A stretch of DNA of 64,000 nt from a virus, in IMG/VR virus record IMGVR_UViG_3300009152_000043, positions 1 to 64,000 of that record; one strand, written 5' to 3'. Under the pieces are notes generated by a model that had not been told where the DNA came from, searched no databases, and saw only the letters and a list, made by a program, of their open reading frames with translations. Position 1 is the stretch's first letter; every line of letters starts with the position of its first letter. The translations under genes were made by a program, and so were the position numbers. Positions 24,700-32,601 of this stretch are shown here, piece after piece.

Positions 24700-24716
24700 C
24701 GACCCTTCATTTTTTA
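24680..24716 (+). terminator. Strong intrinsic terminator
   Basis: Eleven-pair stem: GAAGGGTTGCA (24680-24690) with TGCGACCCTTC (24698-24708), one T-G pair, and a 7-base loop, followed by ATTTTTT. Confidence 0.88.
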
Positions 24717-24736
24717 ACTAAAAAACACAAATTAAC

Positions 24737-26593
24737 ATGGATTTAGGATTAGAAGCCTTGAGCAAGATTACCATTTTTAGCAAGTACGCAAAGTACATCC
24801 CTGAGCTAAAAAGAAGAGAGACATGGGAAGAGATAGTAGATAGATATGAGAGCATGATGATCAAGAAGTATCCTAATCTAGAGAAAGAAATTAAAGACAG
24901 TGGTACATTTATCAGAAAAAAGAAAGTGTTACCTTCTATGAGAGCTCTACAGTTTGCAGGTGTTGCAGCTGAGGTGAACAACTCAAGAATCTACAACTGT
25001 TGTTTCCTACCAATTGATAGTATTTATAGTTTCAGTGAGACTATGTTCCTATTGTTAGGAGGTACAGGTGTAGGTTATTCTGTACAAAAGCACCATGTAG
25101 ACCAACTACCTACAATTGTTAAAAATGAGAAATTTAAGCACAGAAACTGGCTTATTGAAGATTCTATCATGGGCTGGGCTGATGCAGTGAAGGTATTATT
25201 AAAGTTTTATTTTGAAGGTGGTCAAAAGCCTAAGTTTGACTTTAGAGCTATTCGTGAGAAAGGAGCAAGACTTGTAACAGCTGGTGGTAAAGCACCTGGT
25301 TCTGAACCATTAAAGATCTGTTTAGCACACATTGATGCTATTATGGAGCGTAAAGAGAATGGATCAAAGCTTACATCATTAGAGTGTCATGACATCTTAT
25401 GTCATATTGCTAACTCTGTGTTAGCAGGTGGTATCAGAAGGTCAGCAATGATTGCCTTGTTCAGCCATGATGATGAAGAGATGATCACATGTAAGTATGG
25501 TAACTGGTGGGAACTAAATGAGCAAAGAGGTAGAGCTAACAACTCAGCTGTTCTAGAGAGAGGAGTAGTAGGTGAAGAGGAATTCCAAGCATTATGGAAA
25601 AGAATTGAAGCTTCTGGCTCTGGTGAACCAGGTATCTATTGGACTAATGATAAAGATTGGGGAACTAATCCTTGTTGTGAGATTGCTTTGAGACCATATC
25701 AGTTCTGTAACTTATGTGAGGTGAATGTGTCTGACATCACATGTCAAGAGGATCTTAATGATAGAGTGACAGCAGCTGCATTCTTTGGTACATTACAGGC
25801 AGGCTTTACTGATTTCCACTATCTACGTGACATATGGAAGATGACCACCTTTAAAGACGCTCTATTAGGCATTGGTATGACTGGTATTGCATCTGGTGAA
25901 GTGTTACAATACAATCTAGAAGTGGCAGCTAAAATAGCAATAAAGACTAATCAATTTGTTACAGAGATTATTGGTACAAATGAAGCAGCTCGTGTTACAT
26001 GTATTAAGCCTTCAGGAACCACATCATTAGTATTAGGTACAGCAAGTGGCATCCATGCTTGGCATGCTTCACACTATCTACGTACAATGAGATTTAACAA
26101 GACAGAAGACCTTGCACAATACTTAATGATTAACCATCCTGAACTAGTTGAAGATGATGTGTTACGTCCTAAGGATACAATATGTGTAAGAATTCCTGTT
26201 AAAGCACCAGAAGGATCTATTCTACGTACAGAGACAGCACTTGATACATTAGAACGTGTTAAGAGATTCTCTACAGAATGGGTTAATGCAGGTCATATTA
26301 ATGGGGCTAATACACATAACGTCTCAGCAACAATATCTGTTAGAGAAGGAGAGTGGGAAACTGTAGGAGATTGGATGTGGATTAATCAGGAATTCTATAA
26401 TGGTCTTTCTGTATTACCAGCATTTGATCATACTTATAAGCAAGCTCCTTTCGAGGACATTACAGAAGAAGAATATAATACACGTATTAATGCATTAAGT
26501 TCCCTTGACTTAACTAAGGTGATGGAATTAGATGACACTGTAAACTTTGGTCAGGTGGCAGCTTGTGCAGGTGGTGCTTGTGAAATACAATAA
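24737..26593 (+). CDS. nrdJ: Adenosylcobalamin-dependent (class II) ribonucleotide reductase
   Basis: 618 residues. YNCCF near residue 92, GGTGVGYS, NPCCEIALRPYQFCNLCEVN (about 311-330) and PSGTTSLVLGTASGIHAW follow the 10-stranded barrel of ribonucleotide reductase. The C-terminus CAGGACEIQ holds the Cys-x4-Cys pair used to re-reduce the active site in the monomeric Lactobacillus-type RTPR. No radical-generating small subunit or activase gene is present, which points to class II, dependent on cobalamin. It is about 120 residues shorter than RTPR. It makes deoxynucleotides for phage DNA synthesis. Confidence 0.8.
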   Translation: MDLGLEALSKITIFSKYAKYIPELKRRETWEEIVDRYESMMIKKYPNLEKEIKDSGTFIRKKKVLPSMRALQFAGVAAEVNNSRIYNCCFLPIDSIYSFSETMFLLLGGTGVGYSVQKHHVDQLPTIVKNEKFKHRNWLIEDSIMGWADAVKVLLKFYFEGGQKPKFDFRAIREKGARLVTAGGKAPGSEPLKICLAHIDAIMERKENGSKLTSLECHDILCHIANSVLAGGIRRSAMIALFSHDDEEMITCKYGNWWELNEQRGRANNSAVLERGVVGEEEFQALWKRIEASGSGEPGIYWTNDKDWGTNPCCEIALRPYQFCNLCEVNVSDITCQEDLNDRVTAAAFFGTLQAGFTDFHYLRDIWKMTTFKDALLGIGMTGIASGEVLQYNLEVAAKIAIKTNQFVTEIIGTNEAARVTCIKPSGTTSLVLGTASGIHAWHASHYLRTMRFNKTEDLAQYLMINHPELVEDDVLRPKDTICVRIPVKAPEGSILRTETALDTLERVKRFSTEWVNAGHINGANTHNVSATISVREGEWETVGDWMWINQEFYNGLSVLPAFDHTYKQAPFEDITEEEYNTRINALSSLDLTKVMELDDTVNFGQVAACAGGACEIQ

Positions 26594-26595
26594 TT

Positions 26596-26772
26596 ATGGA
26601 AAAGAAAGAATTTATAAAAGACATTGATTATTATCTAGAAGATGGTTTTGTAATCTTTACAGAAAGCTATCTTAGAGAAAAAGGAGAGTGCTGTGGTAAC
26701 AACTGCAGACACTGTCCATATGAAAAACCTGTTATCAAAGGTACTCAAACGATAGCAGAAGATAATAAATGA
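26596..26772 (+). CDS. DUF5522-like small Cys-rich protein
   Basis: 58 residues, starting three bases after the reductase stop. EDGFVIFTESYLREKGECCG is followed by NNCRHCPYEKP. The CCGNxCRHCPY motif defines DUF5522, a small family of probable metal binders found mainly in Bacteroidota chromosomes. Its presence in one transcript with the reductase suggests a link to redox or cofactor supply, but this is only context. Probably host-derived. Confidence 0.7.
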   Translation: MEKKEFIKDIDYYLEDGFVIFTESYLREKGECCGNNCRHCPYEKPVIKGTQTIAEDNK

Positions 26773-26782
26773 TAAAATAATT

Positions 26783-26822
26783 TGCGTATGTATGCGTATG
26801 TATGCGTATATTTGCATATCTG
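26783..26822 (+). repeat. Four tandem 10-base repeats
   Basis: Two perfect units TGCGTATGTA (26783-26792, 26793-26802), then TGCGTATATT (26803-26812) and TGCATATCTG (26813-26822). The period of 10 puts each unit on the same face of the helix. A TTTG (26781-26784) and TATATTTG (26807-26814), 22 bases apart, make a possible host-type promoter that spans the repeats. Confidence 0.75.
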
Positions 26823-26840
26823 TTTTTTGTTAATTGTGTC

Positions 26841-26879
26841 AGCCCCTGATGTTTCTACATTGGGGGCTTTATTTTTTAA
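26841..26879 (+). terminator. Intrinsic terminator before recA
   Basis: Twelve-pair stem AGCCCCTGATGT (26841-26852) with ACATTGGGGGCT (26857-26868), two G-U pairs and a TTCT loop, followed by TTATTTTTT. Confidence 0.88.
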
Positions 26880-26938
26880 CAAAAAAGTATGGAAATATCA
26901 AAGAAAAATAGTAAATTTGTATCACAAAATTAACAATT

Positions 26939-27976
26939 ATGGCAAAAGCAGCAAAACAACCAACAGACAGTGGTGTCTCTAAACTCCAAGACGCTTTGGA
27001 TAAATTAAACAAAGCATATGGCACAGGTACAGTGTTAGCACTAGATTCCAAAACAGATGGTCATTATGATGTAATCAGTACAGGTTCAATTGGATTTGAT
27101 TGGATCACATTAGGTACTGGTGGATTTGTAAAAGGTAAGTTGTATGAACTAATGGGATGGGAAGGTTCAGGCAAGTCTACCATCTGTGGTCACGCAGTTG
27201 CTGAATGTCAGAAGGCAGGAGGTAAGGTGGTTTATATTGATGGCGAACATGCTGTTGATAAAAATCACTTTGAAGCAATTGGTGTTGATACATCAGAGAT
27301 GTTAATTGCTCAGCCAAGTTGTGGTGAAGAAGGATTTAATGTTGCATTAGAAATGATTAAGACTGGTGAGGTGGATCTATTGATTATTGACTCAGACTCA
27401 TCATTGATTCCTAAGAAGGTATTAGATGGTGAGGTGGGTGATAGCTCAATTGGTTTGAAAGCTAGATTAAACAGCAGTGTATATTCAAAACTAAAGTCTG
27501 CTATGTCTATCAGTAACACATGTGTTATTGTCATCTCTCAATACAGAGAGAAAATTGGTGTTATGTTTGGTAACCCCACCACTACACAAGGTGGTCATGC
27601 ATTGAAGTTTGCATCTGATGCTCGTATAGAAGTGAGCAAGTCAGCTGCTAAAGATGGTGATGTAACTTATGGTAATATTACTAAAGTGAAGTGTGCTAAG
27701 AATAGAATGAGTCCTCCATTTAGAATGACTAGTTTTGAGATTGTCTATGGTGTAGGTATTGATAAAGTGAAAGAAATCATGGACTTATTGAATGAGTATG
27801 AACTTGGTAGAAAGTATGGTCAGACAATGACATTCAATGAAATCAAATACAACCTTGACGAATTCAAACGCATGTTGTTAGACAATGAAGAATTCTATAC
27901 TGAGATTAAACAAAGTATAATTAACAAGATTAAACAAATTGAACCTAAAATTGAATTAGCAAATGTTGAAAATTAA
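26939..27976 (+). CDS. recA: RecA recombinase
   Basis: 345 residues, the size of bacterial RecA. Walker A GWEGSGKST (about 71-79), the strand with YIDGEHAVD (Glu-His of the ATPase site), LLIIDSDSS as Walker B, and VISQYREKIGVMFGNPTTTQGG leading through loop L2 to ALKFASDARIEV. These are strict RecA features and distinguish it from the Sak4-like ATPase at 12860. It is closer to the bacterial form than to T4 UvsX. It would carry out strand exchange in phage recombination and repair. A TAAATTTG box lies 20 bases before the start codon, but no good -33 element was found. Confidence 0.93.
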   Translation: MAKAAKQPTDSGVSKLQDALDKLNKAYGTGTVLALDSKTDGHYDVISTGSIGFDWITLGTGGFVKGKLYELMGWEGSGKSTICGHAVAECQKAGGKVVYIDGEHAVDKNHFEAIGVDTSEMLIAQPSCGEEGFNVALEMIKTGEVDLLIIDSDSSLIPKKVLDGEVGDSSIGLKARLNSSVYSKLKSAMSISNTCVIVISQYREKIGVMFGNPTTTQGGHALKFASDARIEVSKSAAKDGDVTYGNITKVKCAKNRMSPPFRMTSFEIVYGVGIDKVKEIMDLLNEYELGRKYGQTMTFNEIKYNLDEFKRMLLDNEEFYTEIKQSIINKIKQIEPKIELANVEN

Positions 27977-28415
27977 ACTACAAAAGACAACAGAGGATGC
28001 AAACATGCCATTTAAAGCATCCTCTGATGCTGCTTGCTATGATGTATACGCACATAGCATCACAAGTAAAGAAGATGGTAAAGTGGTTGTAGGACTTGGA
28101 TTTAAAACTGAAATCCCTAAGGGATATAAAGGCATCCTAGTTCCACGCAGTAACTTAACTAAATACTTCTGGATGATGAACAACTCCTTTGGCATAATTG
28201 ATGCTGATTATAGAGGAGAGTGGATGGCAATATTTACACAAATTCCTGTTCCTTTAGGATCTCATGAAGGTTCTACATCATTTCCTTATAATGTAGGTGA
28301 TAGAGTGGGTCAAATATTCTTTGAACCAGTTATACCTATAGCTTTTGAAGTGGTGCCTGAGCTAGAGCAATCTGAAAGAGGTGAAGGAGGATTTGGTTCA
28401 ACTGGTCTTAAGTAA
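27963..28415 (+). CDS. dut: dUTPase
   Basis: 150 residues with all five trimeric dUTPase motifs in order: ASDAACYDVYA (I), PRSNLT (II), GIIDADYRGEW (III, catalytic Asp), GDRVGQIFF (IV) and RGEGGFGSTG (V). It hydrolyses dUTP to dUMP and keeps uracil out of DNA, or supplies dUMP. Overlaps recA by 14 bases and shares one base with the next start (TAATG). Confidence 0.95.
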   Translation: MLKIKLQKTTEDANMPFKASSDAACYDVYAHSITSKEDGKVVVGLGFKTEIPKGYKGILVPRSNLTKYFWMMNNSFGIIDADYRGEWMAIFTQIPVPLGSHEGSTSFPYNVGDRVGQIFFEPVIPIAFEVVPELEQSERGEGGFGSTGLK

Positions 28416-28822
28416 TGGGTACGTGTAAAACCTGTGGTAAGAAATGTGATAAAGAATACTGTTTTCAACATAAGCCTAGAAAACCTTTGACAGCTACAAA
28501 AGGATTTAATGCTGTTAAAAGAGAACCACAGATTCAACAAATTGATGAAATGAGAAACCTTTTCTTACAGATTTGGAAGAAAAGGACACATAAGTCAGAA
28601 GTTAGTGGTGATTATCTAGGCTCTGAAGCATTACATGTATTCTTTCATCATATTTTAACAAAAGAAAAATACCCTGAAGCTAAATTAGATGAAGAAAATA
28701 TCATACTTTTGACATTAGATGAGCATAGTAATGTAGAATCTGATATGTATAGATATGAAGAAGTAAACAGAAGACGTGAACAATTAAACCTCAAATATGA
28801 AAGAATCAAACAGGGAACGTAA
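28415..28822 (+). CDS. NinG-like protein: zinc ribbon plus His-Me finger nuclease
   Basis: 135 residues. N-terminal CKTCGKKCDKEYCFQH is a zinc-binding knuckle. WKKRTHKSEVSG, then EALHVFFHHILTKEKYPEA and ENIILLTLDEHSNVES, follow the NinG/HNH pattern in which HH and the later Asn and His sit in the active site. Lambda NinG helps resolve or process recombination intermediates; a similar role beside RecA fits. One or two of the zinc cysteines of HNH relatives are missing at the C-terminal end. Confidence 0.68.
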   Translation: MGTCKTCGKKCDKEYCFQHKPRKPLTATKGFNAVKREPQIQQIDEMRNLFLQIWKKRTHKSEVSGDYLGSEALHVFFHHILTKEKYPEAKLDEENIILLTLDEHSNVESDMYRYEEVNRRREQLNLKYERIKQGT

Positions 28823-29447
28823 ACAGGAGATTAAATATAATGTACAGCTTAATGAAGAACAAAAAGAAGCCAAAAGACTTATTATAGAAAATCAAGTGGT
28901 AATTGTCACTGGTAGAGCAGGTTCTGGTAAGTCATTAGTTTGTGCTCAAACAGCTCTTGATTTTTTATTAAAGAAGCAATGTGATAATATATTTATTACT
29001 AGAGCTACTATTGAGGTGGGTAATTCATTAGGTTTTCTTCCTGGAGGATTAGATGAGAAGTTTAATCCTTATTTAGAAGCATTTATGGAAAATCTTGCTA
29101 AATGTAAAGAAAAGGAAACATTAGAAAAGTTAGTATCTGAACAAAAAATATTAGCCTATCCTATACAATTTATTAGAGGTAAAACTGTAGATGATGTTCT
29201 TATTGTAGAAGAAGCACAGAATCTGTCTAAAGCACAAATGTTAGCCATCTTAACTAGACTTGGTAAAACTGGTAAGATTATCATCAATGGTGATATGGAA
29301 CAACAGGATACTAAAGATAGTATAAATGGACTTGCTTATGCAATTGAATTGTCTAAAAAGATTGAAGAAATCAAATGGATTAAACTTAAAGAAAACCACA
29401 GAAGTGATATAGTGGGTAAAATATTAGAATATGAGCATGGTAAATAA
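28797..29447 (+). CDS. phoH: PhoH-like ATPase
   Basis: 216 residues. VTGRAGSGKSLV (Walker A, about 38-49), IFITRATIEVG, LGFLPGGLDEK and DVLIVEEAQNL (Walker B) are the sequence series of PhoH proteins, with IINGDMEQQD near the end. PhoH is widespread in phages of aquatic and gut bacteria; its role is unproven (RNA helicase or ribonuclease-linked). The start overlaps the previous gene by 26 bases. Confidence 0.9.
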   Translation: MKESNRERKQEIKYNVQLNEEQKEAKRLIIENQVVIVTGRAGSGKSLVCAQTALDFLLKKQCDNIFITRATIEVGNSLGFLPGGLDEKFNPYLEAFMENLAKCKEKETLEKLVSEQKILAYPIQFIRGKTVDDVLIVEEAQNLSKAQMLAILTRLGKTGKIIINGDMEQQDTKDSINGLAYAIELSKKIEEIKWIKLKENHRSDIVGKILEYEHGK

Positions 29448-29889
29448 GATTATTACTTATGTATTAGGTATAATGTTAGTAATAGTTTTAATGAGTTTAT
29501 TAATTATAAACATGGATAAAATGGAAGAACCAAAACAATTTATGATAACTGGTGGCACCTTTGATCTAGATGCTTATATAATTATTACAGATGACACAGC
29601 TTATGCTGCAAGTTATGCCACTCAAATATTAAATGAGCCCTATACAAATGAAGACTTCAAAGCAAGAGGATTAACTCTTTCTGATGAGCTTGGAACCACA
29701 TTTGTAATATGGCTTCCTACTAAGAGTGCTGAAGATACATCTATTGTACATCATGAACTGTTACATTTAACATATTCTATGTTACACGCTGTGGGAATAG
29801 AACTATCTCCTGAAACAGAAGAAGTTTATACATATCAATTACAACATTTATCAAAACAATTTTACAATCAAATAAAACCAAAACAATGA
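29431..29889 (+). CDS. Membrane-anchored HExxH protein, putative metallopeptidase
   Basis: 152 residues. Residues 8-27 form a transmembrane anchor (VLGIMLVIVLMSLLIINM). At about 107-112 the sequence VHHELLHLTY gives HExxH, the zinc-binding site of metallopeptidases, followed by a helical region with ETEEVYTYQLQHL that could provide the third ligand. The soluble part would face the periplasm or cytoplasm, depending on topology. Substrate unknown. Confidence 0.6.
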   Translation: MSMVNKIITYVLGIMLVIVLMSLLIINMDKMEEPKQFMITGGTFDLDAYIIITDDTAYAASYATQILNEPYTNEDFKARGLTLSDELGTTFVIWLPTKSAEDTSIVHHELLHLTYSMLHAVGIELSPETEEVYTYQLQHLSKQFYNQIKPKQ

Positions 29890-30149
29890 GTTTATTCTTT
29901 TTTACAAGACAAGGAGAAAATGGTAAAGACTACACAGAGTGCTTTAACCTTAACAAAATGATCAGATCTATGCAAATTTCTGAAGAGGAACTATTAATCT
30001 TATTTGATGATTATTACGAGCGTTCTGAAGAAGTACCTGATGTTAAAAATGGTAAAGTGGTTGGTTCCAAAAGAGAACGTCACACTTATCAAACAGAGAT
30101 TAGATTACGTGGTGAAGACATTATAAGATTTAACAATTTAAACAAATAA
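29886..30149 (+). CDS. Hypothetical protein
   Basis: 87 residues, charged alpha/beta. ATGA overlap with the peptidase-like gene. It has no recognisable motif; LFDDYYERSEEV and a basic KRERHTY element are the only notable parts. Confidence 0.6.
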   Translation: MSLFFFTRQGENGKDYTECFNLNKMIRSMQISEEELLILFDDYYERSEEVPDVKNGKVVGSKRERHTYQTEIRLRGEDIIRFNNLNK

Positions 30150-30151
30150 TC

Positions 30152-30439
30152 ATGCCAAAGTTATTAGGAAACAGAATCTACTTAGAAATGCCTAAGGAAG
30201 ATGAAGAAAGTAAGTTAATTGTAGATGACAACACTAAAGAAGCATTACAAAGAGAATTGCTTAATAAGATGTCTAAGTTAAAAGTGTTACAAGTGGGCAC
30301 CATTGTTACAGAAATCAAGGTGGGAGATTGGGTGTTGGTAGATCCAGCAGCTTTAAACAAAGCTACATTGGTTCCAATCAATGATGATGATGAACGTGCA
30401 ATCTTAGTATCACCATTTGATGTAATTCAAATCTGGTAA
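30152..30439 (+). CDS. GroES/gp31-like co-chaperonin (tentative)
   Basis: 95 residues, the size of GroES. LGNRIYLEMPKED at the start, VLQVGTIVTEIKVGDWVLVDP in the middle and AILVSPFDVIQIW at the end follow the beta layout of GroES, in which 'VGDxVLV' precedes a loop and the last strand is 'V...DI'. The mobile loop would lie in the middle polar stretch. T4 gp31 replaces host GroES to fold the capsid protein; a similar role is plausible. Confidence 0.62.
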   Translation: MPKLLGNRIYLEMPKEDEESKLIVDDNTKEALQRELLNKMSKLKVLQVGTIVTEIKVGDWVLVDPAALNKATLVPINDDDERAILVSPFDVIQIW

Positions 30440-30440
30440 T

Positions 30441-31196
30441 ATGAATCCACTTCCATTTATATCATGTAAGTGCATAACTTATGGAAGAGTTAGTACGCTT
30501 GAGGAGAGTGTTGAATCTTTCCTCAAGCAGGACTATCCTAAGGATAGATGTGAACTCATCATAGTAAATGACTATCCCTTACAAACTCTTATATTTGAGC
30601 ATCCTCAAATCAAGATAGTTAATTTACCTAAAACGTTTGATACAATAGGAGAGAAGGAAAACTATGCTACAGAACTATGTCAAGGAGACATTATATGTCA
30701 ATGGGACGATGATGACGTAGCTCTACCAAACCACTTACAGAATGTAGCTAAGTATATGACAGAAGAAGTTAATATTCTTCATTGGGAGACAGGAGTGTTA
30801 TGTCACATTACAGGTATTGAAAATGTTGGTTGGATAGGTAACTCTGGTATTGTGTTTAGAAAAGCAGCTTGGAAAGCAATAGGGGGACATCCTCTTGAAA
30901 ATGCTGGATATGATATGACGTTTATAGAAACATTACATAAGTATGGAGGTAGACTGTTTGCCAAACCACCCAAAGAAGAAGCTAGCTGGTTCTATATGTG
31001 GGGAGGAAGAGGATATCATATGAGTGGACAAGGTCATGATAAACCTGGAAAACTCAATGCTATTCAAAGACACAGTAATCACATTGAAATGGAAAGAACT
31101 ATGGGAAGAATTCCTACAGGAAATGTTCATCTCAATCCTTATTGGGAAAAAGATTATAAAGAAATGTTACAAAAGAAAATAGATGAAGATAAATAA
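30441..31196 (+). CDS. Family 2-like glycosyltransferase
   Basis: 251 residues, GT-A fold. ISCKCITYGRVSTLEESVESFLKQ is the N-terminal nucleotide-sugar strand, DIICQWDDDDVALP (about residues 86-99) is the DxD metal site. The acceptor is unknown. First of three genes for sugar or methyl transfer that end the early block. Confidence 0.82.
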   Translation: MNPLPFISCKCITYGRVSTLEESVESFLKQDYPKDRCELIIVNDYPLQTLIFEHPQIKIVNLPKTFDTIGEKENYATELCQGDIICQWDDDDVALPNHLQNVAKYMTEEVNILHWETGVLCHITGIENVGWIGNSGIVFRKAAWKAIGGHPLENAGYDMTFIETLHKYGGRLFAKPPKEEASWFYMWGGRGYHMSGQGHDKPGKLNAIQRHSNHIEMERTMGRIPTGNVHLNPYWEKDYKEMLQKKIDEDK

Positions 31197-31836
31197 ACTA
31201 ATTATTGACTCTACAAGTTCTAACACAGAATTGTGTAAACTTGCTGTCAAGTATCCTACAGACAAGTGTCCCTATCATAATAACTCCACTTTACATAGAC
31301 ATGCTTATACGTCTGTGTATAATTTAATATTCTCACACATACGTTATAACAAACTTATAATTGGTGAGGTGGGTATATTAGATAACAACTCAATGTTATG
31401 TTGGAGAGAATATTTTCCTAATGCTTTATTGTTTGGCTATGAATATCACCAAAACAAATTAGACAAAGCAATAAATGACAAGGTTGATAGAGCATCCTAT
31501 ATTCATGTAGACATCACTAGTGAAGAGTCTTTAAAAGCTGTGTTTTCTGAAACCAACTTCTTTGACATCATCATTGAGGATTCAACGCATGTGTTTGAAG
31601 ATCAAATCAGATTTTTAAACATAGCCTATAAGTGTGTTAAACCAGGAGGAACAATTGTTATTGAAGACATCTTCATTAAAGAAGATGAAAACAGATATAT
31701 GGAAGCTATAGATCACATCAAAGAATACTTTTCATCAGCTACATTTGTTTTAGCTAATCATGATTTAAAGTTTTCTCCAGGTTGGGACAATGATAAACTA
31801 TTAATATTACATAGAAACGACAAACCATGTTCTTAA
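31183..31836 (+). CDS. SAM-dependent methyltransferase
   Basis: 217 residues, class I fold. LIIGEVGI is the motif I strand and loop, FFDIIIEDSTHVFEDQ is motif III with an Asp-Ser-Thr-His, and CVKPGGTIVIEDIF is the usual post-fold motif. The 'YPTDKCPYHNNS' start resembles O-methyltransferases of sugar clusters. Overlaps both neighbours by 10-14 bases. Confidence 0.75.
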   Translation: MKINKLIIDSTSSNTELCKLAVKYPTDKCPYHNNSTLHRHAYTSVYNLIFSHIRYNKLIIGEVGILDNNSMLCWREYFPNALLFGYEYHQNKLDKAINDKVDRASYIHVDITSEESLKAVFSETNFFDIIIEDSTHVFEDQIRFLNIAYKCVKPGGTIVIEDIFIKEDENRYMEAIDHIKEYFSSATFVLANHDLKFSPGWDNDKLLILHRNDKPCS

Positions 31837-32360
31837 ACATCATCACTCCTTGTAGTAGACCTCATCTTTTACATAGAATTGCAGAGAGCATTAACATACC
31901 TAAAGAAAATTACAGATGGATTGTTGTGTTTGATTCAGACACTGTTCCTGATAGCATTCCTGAATGCGAAGCCTATTGTATAAAAGATGCAGGTAGTGTA
32001 TGTGGAAATGCTCAAAGAAATTTAGCAATTGATTTAGTAACAGAAGGTTACATCTATTTTAATGACGATGACACTATCATACATCCAGAACTGTGGAACA
32101 ACATTAAAGATTTAACTAATGACTTTATTCATTTTGATCAAGAAGAAAAAGATGGAAGCATTAGATTAAGACAAAGTAAAGTTAGACTAAGCTACATAGA
32201 TAGTCACAACTTCATTGTACATACAACAATAGTAGGTGATGAAAGATTTGTTATACATAGAAGGGATGCAGATGGTGTATTTGCTGAAAACTGTTACAAC
32301 AAATCTAAAACTTCAAACTATATTCCTAAAGTGTTAAGCACTTACAACGCACTTAGATAA
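31827..32360 (+). CDS. Glycosyltransferase-like (GT-A) protein
   Basis: 177 residues, short. MFLNIITPCSRPHLLHRIAESI matches the start of family 2-type enzymes, YIYFNDDDTIIHP is the DxD site, and HTTIVGDERF is a possible acceptor loop. Last early gene before the bidirectional terminator. Confidence 0.7.
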   Translation: MFLNIITPCSRPHLLHRIAESINIPKENYRWIVVFDSDTVPDSIPECEAYCIKDAGSVCGNAQRNLAIDLVTEGYIYFNDDDTIIHPELWNNIKDLTNDFIHFDQEEKDGSIRLRQSKVRLSYIDSHNFIVHTTIVGDERFVIHRRDADGVFAENCYNKSKTSNYIPKVLSTYNALR

Positions 32361-32365
32361 TAATA

Positions 32366-32400
32366 AAAAAAGCCCCTTAATTGGGGCTTTTCTTTTATTT
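32366..32400. terminator. Bidirectional terminator between convergent blocks
   Basis: AAAAGCCCC (32368-32376) pairs with GGGGCTTTT (32383-32391), loop TTAATT. A-tract on the left and T-tract on the right allow termination in both directions, for the plus early operon and the minus virion operon. Confidence 0.9.
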
Positions 32401-32601
32401 TGATAATCTCTTTTGTTTCATAGGCCAATTCTTACTTCTCAATCTAAGCTTTGTATCAGCTTCCTTCATATAATTACCATCAACTGGTTTAGGAGGAGCC
32501 ACCTTAGGTGCAGGTCTTGGTGTACCTGATCCTTTAGCTTTACCTGCAGTCATTGGCTTTACTGACTTTGCTTGTTTAACACTCACCTTAGCTGATTTCA
32601 T
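32395..32601 (-). CDS. Lys/Pro-rich basic protein
   Basis: 68 residues from the ATG at 32601, one base of overlap with the previous stop (TAATG). Half the residues are Lys, Ala, Pro or Ser (AGKAKGSGTPRPAPKVAPPKP). Probably intrinsically disordered. Last gene of a run of eight very basic small proteins. Confidence 0.65.
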   Translation of the reverse strand: MKSAKVSVKQAKSVKPMTAGKAKGSGTPRPAPKVAPPKPVDGNYMKEADTKLRLRSKNWPMKQKRLSK

